Of a DNA stretch of 64,000 nt, positions 37,635 to 47,920 are shown piece by piece. Below the pieces are notes generated by a model. The model was given only the letters and a program-made list of their open reading frames with translations. It was not told the DNA's origin and made no database searches. Made by a program: the position numbers and the translations under genes. The DNA lies in the NCBI GenBank assembly GCA_027486495.1, contig JAIXOZ010000146.1, positions 1 through 64,000 of the forward strand. The letters run 5' to 3'. The DNA is from Comamonadaceae bacterium (GTDB lineage Bacteria; Pseudomonadota; Gammaproteobacteria; Burkholderiales; Burkholderiaceae_C). Within the stretch, counting starts at the first letter, position 1. Each line of letters opens with the position of its first letter.

Positions 37635-37651
37635 GCCCCCTGGAGAACCTC

Positions 37652-38188
37652 ATGAAAATCGACCGCATCCACCACGCCGCCTACCGCTGCAAAGACGCCA
37701 AAGCCACCGTTGAGTGGTACGTGAAAAACCTGAACATGGATTTCGTGCTGGCGATTGCCGAAGACCTGGTGCCCTCCACCAAAGCACCAGACCCCTACAT
37801 GCATGTGTTTCTGGACGCAGGCGGCGGCAACGTGCTGGCCTTCTTTGAACTGCCCAACTCACCCGAAATGGGCCGCGACAACAACACCCCAGCTTGGGTG
37901 CAGCACATCGCCTTCAAGGTCGACAGCCTGCAAGCGCTGGAAGACGCCAAAGCCCGGCTGCAAGCCAACGGCGTGGAGGTATTGGGGCCGACCAACCACA
38001 CGATTTTCAAGAGCATCTACTTTTTTGACCCCAACGGCCATCGCTTGGAACTGGCCGCCGACGTGGGCACGCCCGAGATGTACGCCAAGCTGGACGCGTG
38101 CAAATGGGACATGCTGAACGAGTGGTCGCAAACCAAACGCGCGCCCAAACACGCGGCCTGGATGCACGAGCCTGAGTTGCAAAACTGA
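37652..38188 (+). CDS. VOC-family (glyoxalase/extradiol dioxygenase fold) protein
   Basis: IDRIHHAAYRCKDAKATVEWYVKNLNMDF; HIAFKVDS; IYFFDPNGHRLEL. Confidence 0.9.
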   Translation: MKIDRIHHAAYRCKDAKATVEWYVKNLNMDFVLAIAEDLVPSTKAPDPYMHVFLDAGGGNVLAFFELPNSPEMGRDNNTPAWVQHIAFKVDSLQALEDAKARLQANGVEVLGPTNHTIFKSIYFFDPNGHRLELAADVGTPEMYAKLDACKWDMLNEWSQTKRAPKHAAWMHEPELQN

Positions 38189-38258
38189 AAAGCGATGTGG
38201 AGGGCAGGGCGTATTTCAGGGGGGTATCCCTTTGGTGGCCAACCCCAGTCGCCGACGC

Positions 38259-39176
38259 TCAGGCAGGCAAGAAGCCATCGACCGACAGATAACGCTCGCC
38301 CGTGTCGTAGTTGAAGCCCAACACCTTGGCTCCGGCGGGCAAGTCGGGCAGTTTTTGGGCGATGGCTGCCAGCGTGGCGCCCGATGAAATGCCGACCAAC
38401 ATGCCTTCTTCGCGGGCCGAGCGGCGGGCGAATTCTCGGGCAGCTTCTGCTTCGACCTGGATCACGCCGTCGAGCAAGCTGGTGTCCAAATTTTTGGGAA
38501 TGAAGCCTGCGCCAATGCCTTGAATGGGGTGGGGTGCAGGCGCACCACCTGAGATCACAGGCGAAGCGGCAGGCTCGACCGCAAACACTTGGAGATGGGG
38601 GAACTTGGCCTTGAGCACACGGGCCACGCCTGTCAGGTGTCCGCCAGTGCCCACGCCGGTGATGAGGGCGTCGAGGCCCTCGGGAAAGTCGGCCAGGATT
38701 TCTTGCGCCGTGGTGCGCACATGCACCTCGATGTTGGCCGGGTTTTCAAACTGCTGGGGCATCCATGCGCCAGGCGTGCTGGCCACCAAGGCCTGGGCCC
38801 GGGCGATCGCACCTTTCATGCCTTCGGCGCGGGGCGTCAGGTCGAAGCTGGCACCATAGGCCAGCATCAGGCGGCGGCGCTCGATGCTCATGCTGTCGGG
38901 CATGACCAGCACCAACTTGTAGCCTTTGACGGCCGCCACCATGGCCAGGCCGATGCCGGTGTTGCCCGAGGTGGGCTCGACGATGGTGCCGCCGGGTTTC
39001 AAGGCCCCCGATTTTTCAGCGTTTTCCACCATGGCCAGTGCGATGCGGTCTTTGATGGTGCCCCCCGGGTTGCTGCGTTCTGATTTGATCCAGACATTTG
39101 CGCCCATGCCAAACAGGCGCTGGATGCGCACATGGGGCGTGTGGCCGATGGTGTCGAGGATGGAGTGGGCTCTCAT
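38259..39176 (-). CDS. cysK: Cysteine synthase A-like PLP enzyme
   Basis: [18 protein letters not shown]-Lys motif; [16 protein letters not shown]. Confidence 0.9.
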   Translation of the reverse strand: MRAHSILDTIGHTPHVRIQRLFGMGANVWIKSERSNPGGTIKDRIALAMVENAEKSGALKPGGTIVEPTSGNTGIGLAMVAAVKGYKLVLVMPDSMSIERRRLMLAYGASFDLTPRAEGMKGAIARAQALVASTPGAWMPQQFENPANIEVHVRTTAQEILADFPEGLDALITGVGTGGHLTGVARVLKAKFPHLQVFAVEPAASPVISGGAPAPHPIQGIGAGFIPKNLDTSLLDGVIQVEAEAAREFARRSAREEGMLVGISSGATLAAIAQKLPDLPAGAKVLGFNYDTGERYLSVDGFLPA

Positions 39177-39310
39177 GTGGTTTCCAGGCAGTTGGCAGGT
39201 GGCATGCATTGTGCTCGAGGGCGGGTTGCCTGGATGTCTTGTTTGGCACAGAACGATCGCGCAGGCCTGTCAGTGGCCAGTGCCCTGCGCTCAGGCGATA
39301 ATCAACCGGT

Positions 39311-39660
39311 GAAGCACGCCAGACCGTCGCTGGTGCAATCTCCGAAAGGAGGCACTGGAGGAACGTCCGGACTGCACAGGACGGCGTAGGAGGTAACACC
39401 TCTCCACCGTGAGGTGAGGATCAGAGCAACAGAGACGAGCCGATTGAGTTCGGGTGAAACGGGCAATCTCTACGCGCAGCAATACCAAGTAGGCCTTCCT
39501 GAAGGGGCGCGGTTCGCCGCGTGCCTTCTCCCTGTGGTTCCGCGGGGTGAGTTGGCGGGTAGGTAGCACCGAGCCGGGTGGGCGACCCCCGGCCCAGAGT
39601 AATGGCGGTCACGCAGCGGGCAACCGTTGTGCACAGAATCCGGCTTATCGGCGGGCTTCA
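39311..39660 (+). ncRNA. rnpB: RNase P RNA (class A)
   Basis: GAGGAACGTCCGGACTGCACAGGACGGCG, CAGAGCAACAGAGACGAGCCG, and ACAGAATCCGGCTTATCGGCGGGCTTC pairing with 5' GAAGC. Confidence 0.93.
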
Positions 39661-39680
39661 CACTTTTTCCTCAGGGCGCA

Positions 39681-39720
39681 GCCCACAAAAAAAACCCGCC
39701 GAAGCGGGTTTTTTTTGTGG
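39681..39720. terminator. Bidirectional intrinsic terminator between rnpB and the Rrf2 gene
   Basis: aaaaaaaacccgc-cgaa-gcgggtttttttt. Confidence 0.92.
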
Positions 39721-39733
39721 GGCATCAAGCCGA

Positions 39734-40255
39734 TCAGCCGCGGGACGGCATCAAGCTCCCCGCCAAGGCAAAGACCGAGTTGGGTGCGGTGATCTTCAAG
39801 GCGCTTTTGGGCTTGGCAAACACGCCGCGCTTGACGGCCGGTTGCGGTGCAGGCTCGACAGTCACGCCTTTGGTGCGTTGCTCTGCCACCAATTGGCGCA
39901 AGGTGATGGACTGCAGGTGGGTCAGCATTTTTTCGTTCAGGCTGGCCCACAGTTCGCTGTTCATCCAGCCACCTTCAGCCGCAGACTCTTCTTCGGTGGG
40001 GGCGTCGACAGCGCCCACGATGTCGGCCATGGTGATTTTTTCAGCATTGCGTGACAGCGAATAACCGCCTCCGGGGCCGCGGGTGCTCTCGACCAAGCCA
40101 TGCTGTCGAAGTTTGCTGAACAGTTGTTCCAAGTAGGACAAGGAAATTTGGTGGCGTGTGCTGATGGCGGCCAGCGAAACGGGTCCACGGTCTTCGCGCA
40201 ACGCGACATCAATCATGGCGGTCACTGCAAATCGGCTTTTGGTGCTCAAACGCAT
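39734..40255 (-). CDS. Rrf2/IscR-like regulator lacking the Cys cluster motif
   Basis: MRLSTKSRFAVTAMIDVALRE...ISLSYLEQLFSKLRQHGLVESTRGPGGGYSL; Cys region replaced by DAPTEEESAAEGGWMNSELW. Confidence 0.88.
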   Translation of the reverse strand: MRLSTKSRFAVTAMIDVALREDRGPVSLAAISTRHQISLSYLEQLFSKLRQHGLVESTRGPGGGYSLSRNAEKITMADIVGAVDAPTEEESAAEGGWMNSELWASLNEKMLTHLQSITLRQLVAEQRTKGVTVEPAPQPAVKRGVFAKPKSALKITAPNSVFALAGSLMPSRG

Positions 40256-40439
40256 GCTGGGCTCCTTTCTGCGTTTTGGTGGCCTGCAAAAGCAGGTCAT
40301 CCTGTGGGGTCAAGACTGCATTGTGTGCAGGGGTGACTGAACAGTCATTTTCTCAGACTGTATTGTCAAGTGGTGATAAACCAGTTTTATTCAAGGGTAA
40401 ATCCGGCCTTTTTATGCCTTTTGACAGATTAAAAACAGA

Positions 40440-41135
40440 TTAAAAACGTTCGTGGGGTTCCGTTTGACGCCATTGCCCAGGCACCAACGGGGCCAAACTG
40501 ATGCGGCCAATGCGCTGGCGGCGCAGGTCTTGTAACGGGCATTGTTCGTCCAGCCAGCGGCCCAGGTCCAGGCCGTCGATGTCTTTGCCCGCGATGCGCA
40601 GCACCGTGAGTTGCTCGGTCTGGCGGTTGATGCTGGCGCGGATGCCTGGCCCGTTCAGGGCTTTGATCAGGCTTTCGGGCACTTCGCCGCCCACGGTGGC
40701 CATCCATTCTTGCTCCATCGGGCTGCGGCGGTCTTCCAGGTGGCGCAGCACGCCCACGTCGTCCGTGAAGATGCACAGGCCGCTGGCGGGCTTGGCCAGT
40801 GGCAGGGGCATTTGCATTTTGGCCAGTCGCTCGGGGCCCCACAGGCCGGGCTGGGGGGCTTTGAGGCCCGCGGTGTCTTGCAGCCAGGCCAGATTGGCCA
40901 CCCGGTGCGCAGGTTTGAACAGCACCAGGGTCATGGGGGCCAGGGCGGCCATGGAGACCAGGCGGTTCACCAACACGGTTTGCTCTTCACGCACACGCCG
41001 GGCCGGGTCGGTCACGACTTTGCCCGCCACTTGCACACCACCGGCCATGATCAGCGCTTCGGCTTCGCGGCGCGAGCAGTTTTGCTCGGCGGCCACGCGT
41101 TTGGCCAGGCGGATGCCTTCTTCAGAGGAAATCAT
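40440..41135 (-). CDS. RluF/RsuA-like pseudouridine synthase family protein, catalytic Asp apparently absent
   Basis: S4-like N-terminus (RLAKRVAAEQNCSRREAEALIMAGGVQVAGKVV); GRLDxxxxGL replaced by LPLAKPASGL. Confidence 0.8.
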   Translation of the reverse strand: MISSEEGIRLAKRVAAEQNCSRREAEALIMAGGVQVAGKVVTDPARRVREEQTVLVNRLVSMAALAPMTLVLFKPAHRVANLAWLQDTAGLKAPQPGLWGPERLAKMQMPLPLAKPASGLCIFTDDVGVLRHLEDRRSPMEQEWMATVGGEVPESLIKALNGPGIRASINRQTEQLTVLRIAGKDIDGLDLGRWLDEQCPLQDLRRQRIGRISLAPLVPGQWRQTEPHERF

Positions 41136-41163
41136 CGATGCTTTCAAAAATACTCAAAGCGAA

Positions 41164-42810
41164 TCAAGACAGGGCTTGTTCGCGGATGTGGTCGACATGC
41201 GCTTGCAAGGAGCGCGCCGCCACGGGCCAAAGGCGCGGCGGCACGTCGTCGTAGGCTTTTTCCACCCATTCCTGCAAGCTGCCTTGGGGCAGGGCCTGCA
41301 TGGCGGCAGCAATTTTGGCCTCGCGCTTCAAACGATGCGCCTTCAGGTGCGTGATGGCCTGGTGCGCAAAGCCCAGCACATGGCCGTGCGCGGGCAAGAT
41401 GAATTCGATCCCCCCGGCCTCACAGGCCGCAGCCAGTTTGTCCAGCGAGTCCAAATAGTCCCCCATGTGGCCGTCGGGCGGGTCGATCACGGTGGTGCTG
41501 CCGTTGAGCACATGGTCGCCCGAAAACAGCAGGCCGTCTTCTTCCAGCACCAGACACAGGTGGTTGGCCGCATGGCCGGGGGTGTGTACAACGCGCAGGG
41601 TGTGGGTGATTTCACCGCCCACCCCAATGCCTTGCAGCACCAGTGTTTCGCCATCGGCCAGTTCGCGCTCGGGCGTGAAGCGGCTGTTGGCGCGGGCCGT
41701 GGGTTTGGAGGCCAGCCCGAGGATGGGCGGTTTGTTTGTACACAGCGCCTGCAAGGGGGCCGCGCCGGGTGAATGGTCTGGGTGTGAGTGGGTGCACACA
41801 ATCGCTTTGATTTGCCCGCCTGCGGCACGCCACAGGCGCTGCAGGTGCTCGTTGTCGGCGGGGCCGGGGTCGATGGCGATGTAGCCGGTGTTCGGGTCGC
41901 CCACCAAATAGCTGTTGGTGCCGGGGCCCGTCATAACGCCAGGGTTGGGGGCCGTCAGGCGCTGCACGTTTTGGAGCAGTGGCACCGGCTGGTCGGTCTG
42001 CCAGTCCAGGTGGTGGTGGATTTGCCCGTCGGGCGTGACCAGAGCCAGTTCACCAAAGGGGGCCTCGTGCTCCATGTAACGCGCTTCTTTGCCCGCCAGC
42101 CAGCCTGCGCGGGGGCAGCTGGTCCACAGGGGCTCGTCGTTGACGGCGCAAGCTTGCAAAACGTCTTCGACTTGGGCAAAGGCCTTGAGCCGCTCCAAGG
42201 TGCGGATGGTCGGGAAGATGATGAAAAACTGACCCGCTTCGTGGCGCGTCAGCGCATCCGCCGGGCGCACCCAGACGGGCTCGAACTGCTCGGATTCGTC
42301 GGCCACAGGCGTCTGGCCTTCGGGCATGCGGGCCACCAAAAAGGGCACGTCAAAGCGGCGCGGCAGGTCGCGGTCGGTGATCCAGTGGGCCAGCACGAAA
42401 ACTTGGTCCGCAGCCAGTGTCAGGCCTTGGCTTTGGCAATGCGCTGCAAAAGGGGCTTTGCGGTCGATTTGTGCGATGTCGGTGTTGTCGGCCCAGCGAC
42501 CATCGGCGTGGCGGGCGAACAAAATGCCCAGCTCTTCAAAGCTTTCGCGGATGGCGGCAATGGCTTGGGTCAGGTGCAAGTCACTTTGCTTGGGGCGGCG
42601 AGTGGCCAGGCTGTGCGCTTGGGCGTCGGCGGCATCGATGCCGCCGCCCGGGAACACATAGGCGCCGGGCGCAAAACTGGCCGTCATCGAGCGGCGGGTC
42701 ATCAACACTTCGAGCCCGCTTGGGCCATCGCGCAAGAGCAGCACGGTGGCGGCAGGGCGCAAAGGAGCGGGTTCGCGTTGGGGGTAGAGGAGTTGGGATG
42801 TGCGTGCCAT
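41164..42810 (-). CDS. NUDIX hydrolase - metallo-beta-lactamase (LACTB2-like) fusion
   Basis: GGGIDAADA...[12 protein letters not shown] Nudix box and [13 protein letters not shown] motif in one 548-aa ORF. Confidence 0.88.
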   Translation of the reverse strand: MARTSQLLYPQREPAPLRPAATVLLLRDGPSGLEVLMTRRSMTASFAPGAYVFPGGGIDAADAQAHSLATRRPKQSDLHLTQAIAAIRESFEELGILFARHADGRWADNTDIAQIDRKAPFAAHCQSQGLTLAADQVFVLAHWITDRDLPRRFDVPFLVARMPEGQTPVADESEQFEPVWVRPADALTRHEAGQFFIIFPTIRTLERLKAFAQVEDVLQACAVNDEPLWTSCPRAGWLAGKEARYMEHEAPFGELALVTPDGQIHHHLDWQTDQPVPLLQNVQRLTAPNPGVMTGPGTNSYLVGDPNTGYIAIDPGPADNEHLQRLWRAAGGQIKAIVCTHSHPDHSPGAAPLQALCTNKPPILGLASKPTARANSRFTPERELADGETLVLQGIGVGGEITHTLRVVHTPGHAANHLCLVLEEDGLLFSGDHVLNGSTTVIDPPDGHMGDYLDSLDKLAAACEAGGIEFILPAHGHVLGFAHQAITHLKAHRLKREAKIAAAMQALPQGSLQEWVEKAYDDVPPRLWPVAARSLQAHVDHIREQALS

Positions 42811-42860
42811 GCCCCATTATCAGGGGGCTCAGGCCCCATCCCCGGGCGATAATCGCGGCC

Positions 42861-43733
42861 ATGCACATCCGCTTTACCAAGATGCAAGGGGTCGGCAACG
42901 ATTTTGTCGTGCTCGACGAGACGCAAGGCCGCCTGGGCCTGAGTACGGCCCAATACCGCTTTTTGGCCGATCGCCACTTTGGCGTGGGGGCCGATCAGAT
43001 CCTCACGGTGCGGCCTTCGCCAGCACATGGGCTGGACTTCGAATACGTGATTCACAACGCCGATGGCGGCGAAGTGGAGCACTGCGGCAACGGCGCCCGC
43101 TGCTTTGTGCGCTATGTGCGCGACAAGGGCCTGACCGACAAAAGCACGGTGCGCGTGAAGGTGCAGCAAGGCGAGATTGAACTGCGCATGAACCCCGACG
43201 GCCGCGTGACGGTGGACATGGGCGCGCCCGTGTTTGATTGGGAGCGTGTGCCCTTCAACCCTATGGGCCTCATCAGCGACCAGGTCAATGGCTGGCCAGT
43301 GTTTGATTTGGCGCTGGGCGAGCTGGGCATTGCACGGGTGGGTGTGGTGTCCATGGGCAACCCGCACGCGGTGCAGCGCGTGGACGATGTGGACACTTTT
43401 CCGGTGCTGGCCCAAGGTCCGCTGATTGAAAACCACCCGGCTTTCCCCAAAAGGGTGAACGCGGGCTTTATGCAGATCGTCTCGCGCAGCCTGATCAAGC
43501 TGCGGGTGTTCGAGCGCGGCGCGGGCGAGACCTTGGCCTGCGGCACGGGGGCCTGCGCGGCGGCGGTGGCGGGTATTCGCCAGGGCTGGCTCGACAGCCG
43601 AGTGGATGTGCAGGCTTTGGGCGGCGTGTTGACCATCGAATGGGCTGGACAAGCCGACAGCCCGGTTCTGATGACCGGTCCTGCCACCTCGGTGTTTGAG
43701 GGCGAGATCGACGTGCCCGACAGCCTTTTCTGA
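42861..43733 (+). CDS. dapF: Diaminopimelate epimerase
   Basis: [43 protein letters not shown]. Confidence 0.95.
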   Translation: MHIRFTKMQGVGNDFVVLDETQGRLGLSTAQYRFLADRHFGVGADQILTVRPSPAHGLDFEYVIHNADGGEVEHCGNGARCFVRYVRDKGLTDKSTVRVKVQQGEIELRMNPDGRVTVDMGAPVFDWERVPFNPMGLISDQVNGWPVFDLALGELGIARVGVVSMGNPHAVQRVDDVDTFPVLAQGPLIENHPAFPKRVNAGFMQIVSRSLIKLRVFERGAGETLACGTGACAAAVAGIRQGWLDSRVDVQALGGVLTIEWAGQADSPVLMTGPATSVFEGEIDVPDSLF

Positions 43734-43750
43734 ATTTTTGGAGCCCCGAC

Positions 43751-44440
43751 ATGACCTCGCCTGAACCCATGAGCCCGATCACCGAAGACGATATCGCTGA
43801 CTATCTGGTGAACACGCCGGATTTCTTTGAGCGGCATGCCTCGCTCTTGGCCACGGTGCAACTGACCCATCCGCAAAGCCACCGCGCGGTGGGCCTGCAA
43901 GAGCGCCAAGCCCAAATGCTGCGTGACAAGATCAAGGCCTTGGAGCACCGCATCATGGACATGATCCGGCACGGCAACGAGAACATGATCCTGACCGACA
44001 AGCTGCACCGCTGGTCGTGCGAGCTGTTGGTGACGCCGCAGGACCAGTTGGCCGAGTCGGCGCTGGACAACATCCGCGAGCTTTTTCAGGTCCCGCAAGT
44101 GGCGTTGCGCCTGTGGTCGCTGAAAGACGTGCATGCGCAGGCGGCCTATGCCCAGGGCGTGACCGAGGCGGTGCAGGCGCTGGCCACTTCACTGGACCGG
44201 CCTTATGTGGGGCCCAACGCGAACTATGAGGCTGTGCAGTGGCTGGACGAGCCCACCAAAGCAGCTTCTTTGGCGCTGTTGGCTTTGCGCGCTGCGCCAG
44301 GGCATACAGCTTTTGGCTTGCTGGTGCTGGCCTCGCCCGATGCCCAGCGTTTCAACAGCCAGATGGGCACCGACCTGCTGGAGCGCCTGGCCGAGCTGGC
44401 GGGCGCGGCTTTGTCGGTGCTGCAAGCGCAGCAGGCTTGA
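43751..44440 (+). CDS. DUF484 (GAF-like) family protein
   Basis: DIADYLVNTPDFFERHASLLATVQLTHPQSHRAVGLQERQ; between dapF and xerC. Confidence 0.9.
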   Translation: MTSPEPMSPITEDDIADYLVNTPDFFERHASLLATVQLTHPQSHRAVGLQERQAQMLRDKIKALEHRIMDMIRHGNENMILTDKLHRWSCELLVTPQDQLAESALDNIRELFQVPQVALRLWSLKDVHAQAAYAQGVTEAVQALATSLDRPYVGPNANYEAVQWLDEPTKAASLALLALRAAPGHTAFGLLVLASPDAQRFNSQMGTDLLERLAELAGAALSVLQAQQA

Positions 44441-44458
44441 TCTGTGTCGGAGGTGGTC

Positions 44459-45433
44459 ATGACTGACGCAGCGGCCACCGAGCCGCTGGTGTCCCGCTAT
44501 CTGGACCATGTGCGCTTTGAAAAACGCTTGGCTGAGCGCACCTGCACTCTGTATCGGCTGGATTTGACCCGTCTGGAAGGCATGGCTGCCAAGTCGGGTG
44601 TGCCTTTGCTGCAGGTGCAAAATGGCCATGTGCGCCGCTGGGTGGCGCAGATGCACAGCGCTGGCCGCAGCGGGCGTGGCATTGCCCTGATCTTGTCGGG
44701 CTGGCGCGGTTTTTACACTTGGCTGGGGCGCGAGGGCCTGATTCCGCACAACCCTGTGGCCGATGTGCGAGCCCCGCGTGTGTCCAAGCCCCTGCCCAAG
44801 GCGCTGGGCGTGGACGAGGCCGTGCAACTGGCCGAGCATGAAGAAGACAACGACGACCCTTGGTTAGAAGCCCGCGACGCGGCCATGGTGGAGCTGCTTT
44901 ACGGTTGTGGGTTGCGCATTGCCGAGCTGACGGGGCTGGACGTGGTGGCCAGCACCGAAGCGTCGCGTGTTGGGCGCGGCTGGATCGACTTGCAAAACGC
45001 TGAAGTGCAGGTGCAGGGCAAAGGCAGCAAGCGCCGAACCGTGCCTTTGGGCCGATCTGCCATCGAGGCGCTGACCCACTGGCTGGCCGTACGACCGCAG
45101 CTGACCGGCATGCTGACGCAGCCCGTCAAAGGAGCATCTCCTTTGGCGCTGGCGCTGTTTCCCGGTCGCCACGGCACGCGACTGACGCCTCGCGGTGTGG
45201 CGCAGCGCCTCAAGCGCCGCAGCTTGCTGGCGGGTTTGGCCACCCCAGTGCACCCGCACATGCTGCGCCACTCGTTTGCCAGCCATGTGTTGCAGTCCAG
45301 CGGCGACTTGCGGGCGGTGCAAGAGCTGCTGGGCCACGCCAACATCAGCACCACCCAGGTCTACACGCGGCTGGATTTTCAGCACCTGGCTAAAACTTAC
45401 GACGCAGCCCACCCCCGCGCCAAACGCAAATGA
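44459..45433 (+). CDS. xerC: Tyrosine recombinase XerC
   Basis: YGCGLRIAELTGL, HMLRHSFASHVLQSSGDLRAVQELLGHANISTTQVYTRLDF. Confidence 0.93.
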   Translation: MTDAAATEPLVSRYLDHVRFEKRLAERTCTLYRLDLTRLEGMAAKSGVPLLQVQNGHVRRWVAQMHSAGRSGRGIALILSGWRGFYTWLGREGLIPHNPVADVRAPRVSKPLPKALGVDEAVQLAEHEEDNDDPWLEARDAAMVELLYGCGLRIAELTGLDVVASTEASRVGRGWIDLQNAEVQVQGKGSKRRTVPLGRSAIEALTHWLAVRPQLTGMLTQPVKGASPLALALFPGRHGTRLTPRGVAQRLKRRSLLAGLATPVHPHMLRHSFASHVLQSSGDLRAVQELLGHANISTTQVYTRLDFQHLAKTYDAAHPRAKRK

Positions 45434-45553
45434 AGCTTGGAGTCTGCGCTGGAAATGCCCTGTGAGGCCATCTGCGCAAGGCTCATGCTGGGCTTGAATT
45501 CGTCGCTACACTCCCCCAACTCTTGTTGTCTTGTCCTGAACTGGAACCGCGCC

Positions 45554-46645
45554 ATGTCCCTGATCCCCACCACCATCCTGACCGGCTTTTTAGGCTCGGG
45601 AAAAACCACCTTGCTCAAGCGCGTGCTGACTGAGGCCCATGGCCAAAAAATCGCCGTGATCGAGAACGAGTTCGGCGAAGAGAACATCGACAACGACATC
45701 TTGGTCTCTGACACCGACGAGCAAATTATCCAGATGAGCAATGGCTGCATCTGCTGCACCATCCGCGAAGACCTGCGCGTCACGCTGCAGCTGCTGGCCG
45801 CCAAGCGCCGCAAAGGCCTGCTCAGCTTTGACCGCATCGTGATCGAGACCACCGGCTTGGCCGATCCCGGGCCGGTGGCGCAGACTTTTTTCATGGACGA
45901 CGAGATCGCCGAGACCTTTTTGCTCGACTCCATCTTGACGCTGGTAGACGCCAAGCACGCGTCACAACAATTGAACGACCGTCAGGAGGCACGTCGTCAG
46001 GTGGGCTTTGCCGATCAGATTTTCATCAGCAAGGCCGATTTGGTCTCGCCCGAAGAACTCGATGCCTTGCAGCACCGCCTCAAGCACATGAACCCGCGTG
46101 CGCCGCAAAAGGTGGTGCACTTTGGCGAGGTGGCTTTGTCGGAGGTGTTCGACCTCAAGGGCTTCAACCTGAATGCCAAGCTGGACATCGACCCCGACTT
46201 TTTGAAAGACGATGCCCATGACCATGTGCATGGCGAGCATTGTGATCACCCTTCGCACGAACACGGCCATGCGCATGACCATGAACACGGTGAGCACTGC
46301 GACCACCCCTCGCATGCCCACGAGCAAGGCCACCACCATCACCACGATGACGATGTGAAAAGCTTTGTGTTCCGGTCCGAGAGGGCCTTCGATCCGGCCA
46401 AACTGGAAGATTTTCTGGGCGCCATCGTCAACATCTACGGCCCGCGCATGCTGCGCTACAAAGGCGTGTTGAACATGCGAGGCACCGAGCGCAAGGTGAT
46501 TTTTCAGGGTGTGCACCAGCTCATGGGCAGCGATTTGGGTCCTATGTGGGCCGATGGTGAGATAAAAATGAGCAAGATGGTTTTCATTGGCATCGATTTG
46601 CCCAAAGACATCTTGCTTCAAGGTCTGGAGCAGGCCTTGGTGTAA
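45554..46645 (+). CDS. CobW/COG0523 zinc-chaperone-like GTPase with His-rich insert
   Basis: ILTGFLGSGKTTLLKRVL; NGCICCTIRED; HDHVHGEHCDHPSHEHGHAHDHEHGEHCDHPSHAHEQGHHHHH. Confidence 0.93.
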   Translation: MSLIPTTILTGFLGSGKTTLLKRVLTEAHGQKIAVIENEFGEENIDNDILVSDTDEQIIQMSNGCICCTIREDLRVTLQLLAAKRRKGLLSFDRIVIETTGLADPGPVAQTFFMDDEIAETFLLDSILTLVDAKHASQQLNDRQEARRQVGFADQIFISKADLVSPEELDALQHRLKHMNPRAPQKVVHFGEVALSEVFDLKGFNLNAKLDIDPDFLKDDAHDHVHGEHCDHPSHEHGHAHDHEHGEHCDHPSHAHEQGHHHHHDDDVKSFVFRSERAFDPAKLEDFLGAIVNIYGPRMLRYKGVLNMRGTERKVIFQGVHQLMGSDLGPMWADGEIKMSKMVFIGIDLPKDILLQGLEQALV

Positions 46646-46890
46646 GGGCCCTCACCTTGGGGGCGTTGGCAAAAGCTTTTGGGTTGATCTGGCTTTTAAT
46701 CCACCTCAGGGCAAATTTTGACCGTTCTAGTCGCTACAATCGCCCGCCGATGGCACCACCTTTTGGTGGCGCTGGCGAACCCCACAAGGTCTATAACAAG
46801 GGTTTGAAAAGCACATGAACAGGTTTCGGGTCGGCTGCGCAGGGACAGACGGTCCTTAGTCTGCCCTTTGACACGGCTAGGAGACAAGAC

Positions 46891-47895
46891 GTGAAGACCG
46901 CGAACAAAACAAAACCAAAAACACAGGCCCCTGTGGCCAAGAAAGCACCTGCTGTCAAGGCCGCAGCCGCCACCCAGCCCAAAGCCAAAAACGCACCAGC
47001 AAAGTCGACTGTGGCCAAAGCGGCAGCAAAACCTGCAGCGCCAGTGAAGTTGCCCGCAGTCAAGGCCGAGGTTAAATCTGCCCCCAAAACTGTACCCACC
47101 CCCAAAGTCACGGCAAGCAAAAAAGCAATTGCTGCCGTCCCTCTCCGTCCTGCTGCCCCTCAGCCTGTCAAGGCAGCACCTGTCCCCAAGACAGCCCAGG
47201 CATCCGAAGCGAAACCTATGAGCGTGACCCCCGTGGAATCAGTTAAATCTCCTGTCGAACCAACTTCCGTCAGCACAACCCCTGCGCCCGATCAGTTGGT
47301 CCGTGCAACGCGACCTTCCGCCCGTCTGGCCCAGATCACCGTGCCATCTTTGCCACCGGCAGTGGCCTCCACGGCAGCCAAATCGAGCTTTTTGCCCAGC
47401 TCACAACCATCGGCTGTGTCCGTTCCCTTTGCGCCCATTAAAAAAGACCCCAAGCTGGCCAACAACTGGAAGAGCAAAAAAGTCGGCGAGTTGTTGGATG
47501 CCGAGATTCTGGCCATGCCTGACGACGAATACATGAACGATATGCAAATGGCCTATTTCCGCCTGAAGCTGTCGAATTTGAAGCAGGATATTTTGGCCAG
47601 TGCAGGACTGACTACAGAGCATTTGCGCGAGGACACCGTGGTAGTGCCCGACCCGGCTGATCGGGCCACCATTGAAGAAGAACACGCGTTGGAACTGAGA
47701 ACCCGCGACCGTGAGCGCAAGCTGCTCAAGAAAATCGAGCAATCGATCCAGCGCATCGATGCGGGTGATTACGGTTTCTGTGATGAGACAGGCGAAGCCA
47801 TTGGCTTGGGGCGGTTGTTGGCTCGCCCCACCGCCACCTTGTCGTTGGAAGCCCAGCAGCGCCGGGAGCTCAAGCAAAAAATGTTTGGAGATTGA
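46891..47895 (+). CDS. dksA: DksA/TraR-family RNA polymerase-binding factor with long Lys/Ala/Pro N-terminal extension
   Basis: DAGDYGFCDETGEAIGLGRLLARPTATLSLEAQQRRELKQK; GTG start. Confidence 0.9.
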   Translation: MKTANKTKPKTQAPVAKKAPAVKAAAATQPKAKNAPAKSTVAKAAAKPAAPVKLPAVKAEVKSAPKTVPTPKVTASKKAIAAVPLRPAAPQPVKAAPVPKTAQASEAKPMSVTPVESVKSPVEPTSVSTTPAPDQLVRATRPSARLAQITVPSLPPAVASTAAKSSFLPSSQPSAVSVPFAPIKKDPKLANNWKSKKVGELLDAEILAMPDDEYMNDMQMAYFRLKLSNLKQDILASAGLTTEHLREDTVVVPDPADRATIEEEHALELRTRDRERKLLKKIEQSIQRIDAGDYGFCDETGEAIGLGRLLARPTATLSLEAQQRRELKQKMFGD

Positions 47896-47920
47896 GCGTT
47901 TGTTGGCGCTTGGCCCTCAC

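Noticed and set aside
46646-46890. Long leader before dksA as a possible riboswitch
   Set aside because: No recognisable conserved aptamer pattern; the hairpins seen are ordinary.
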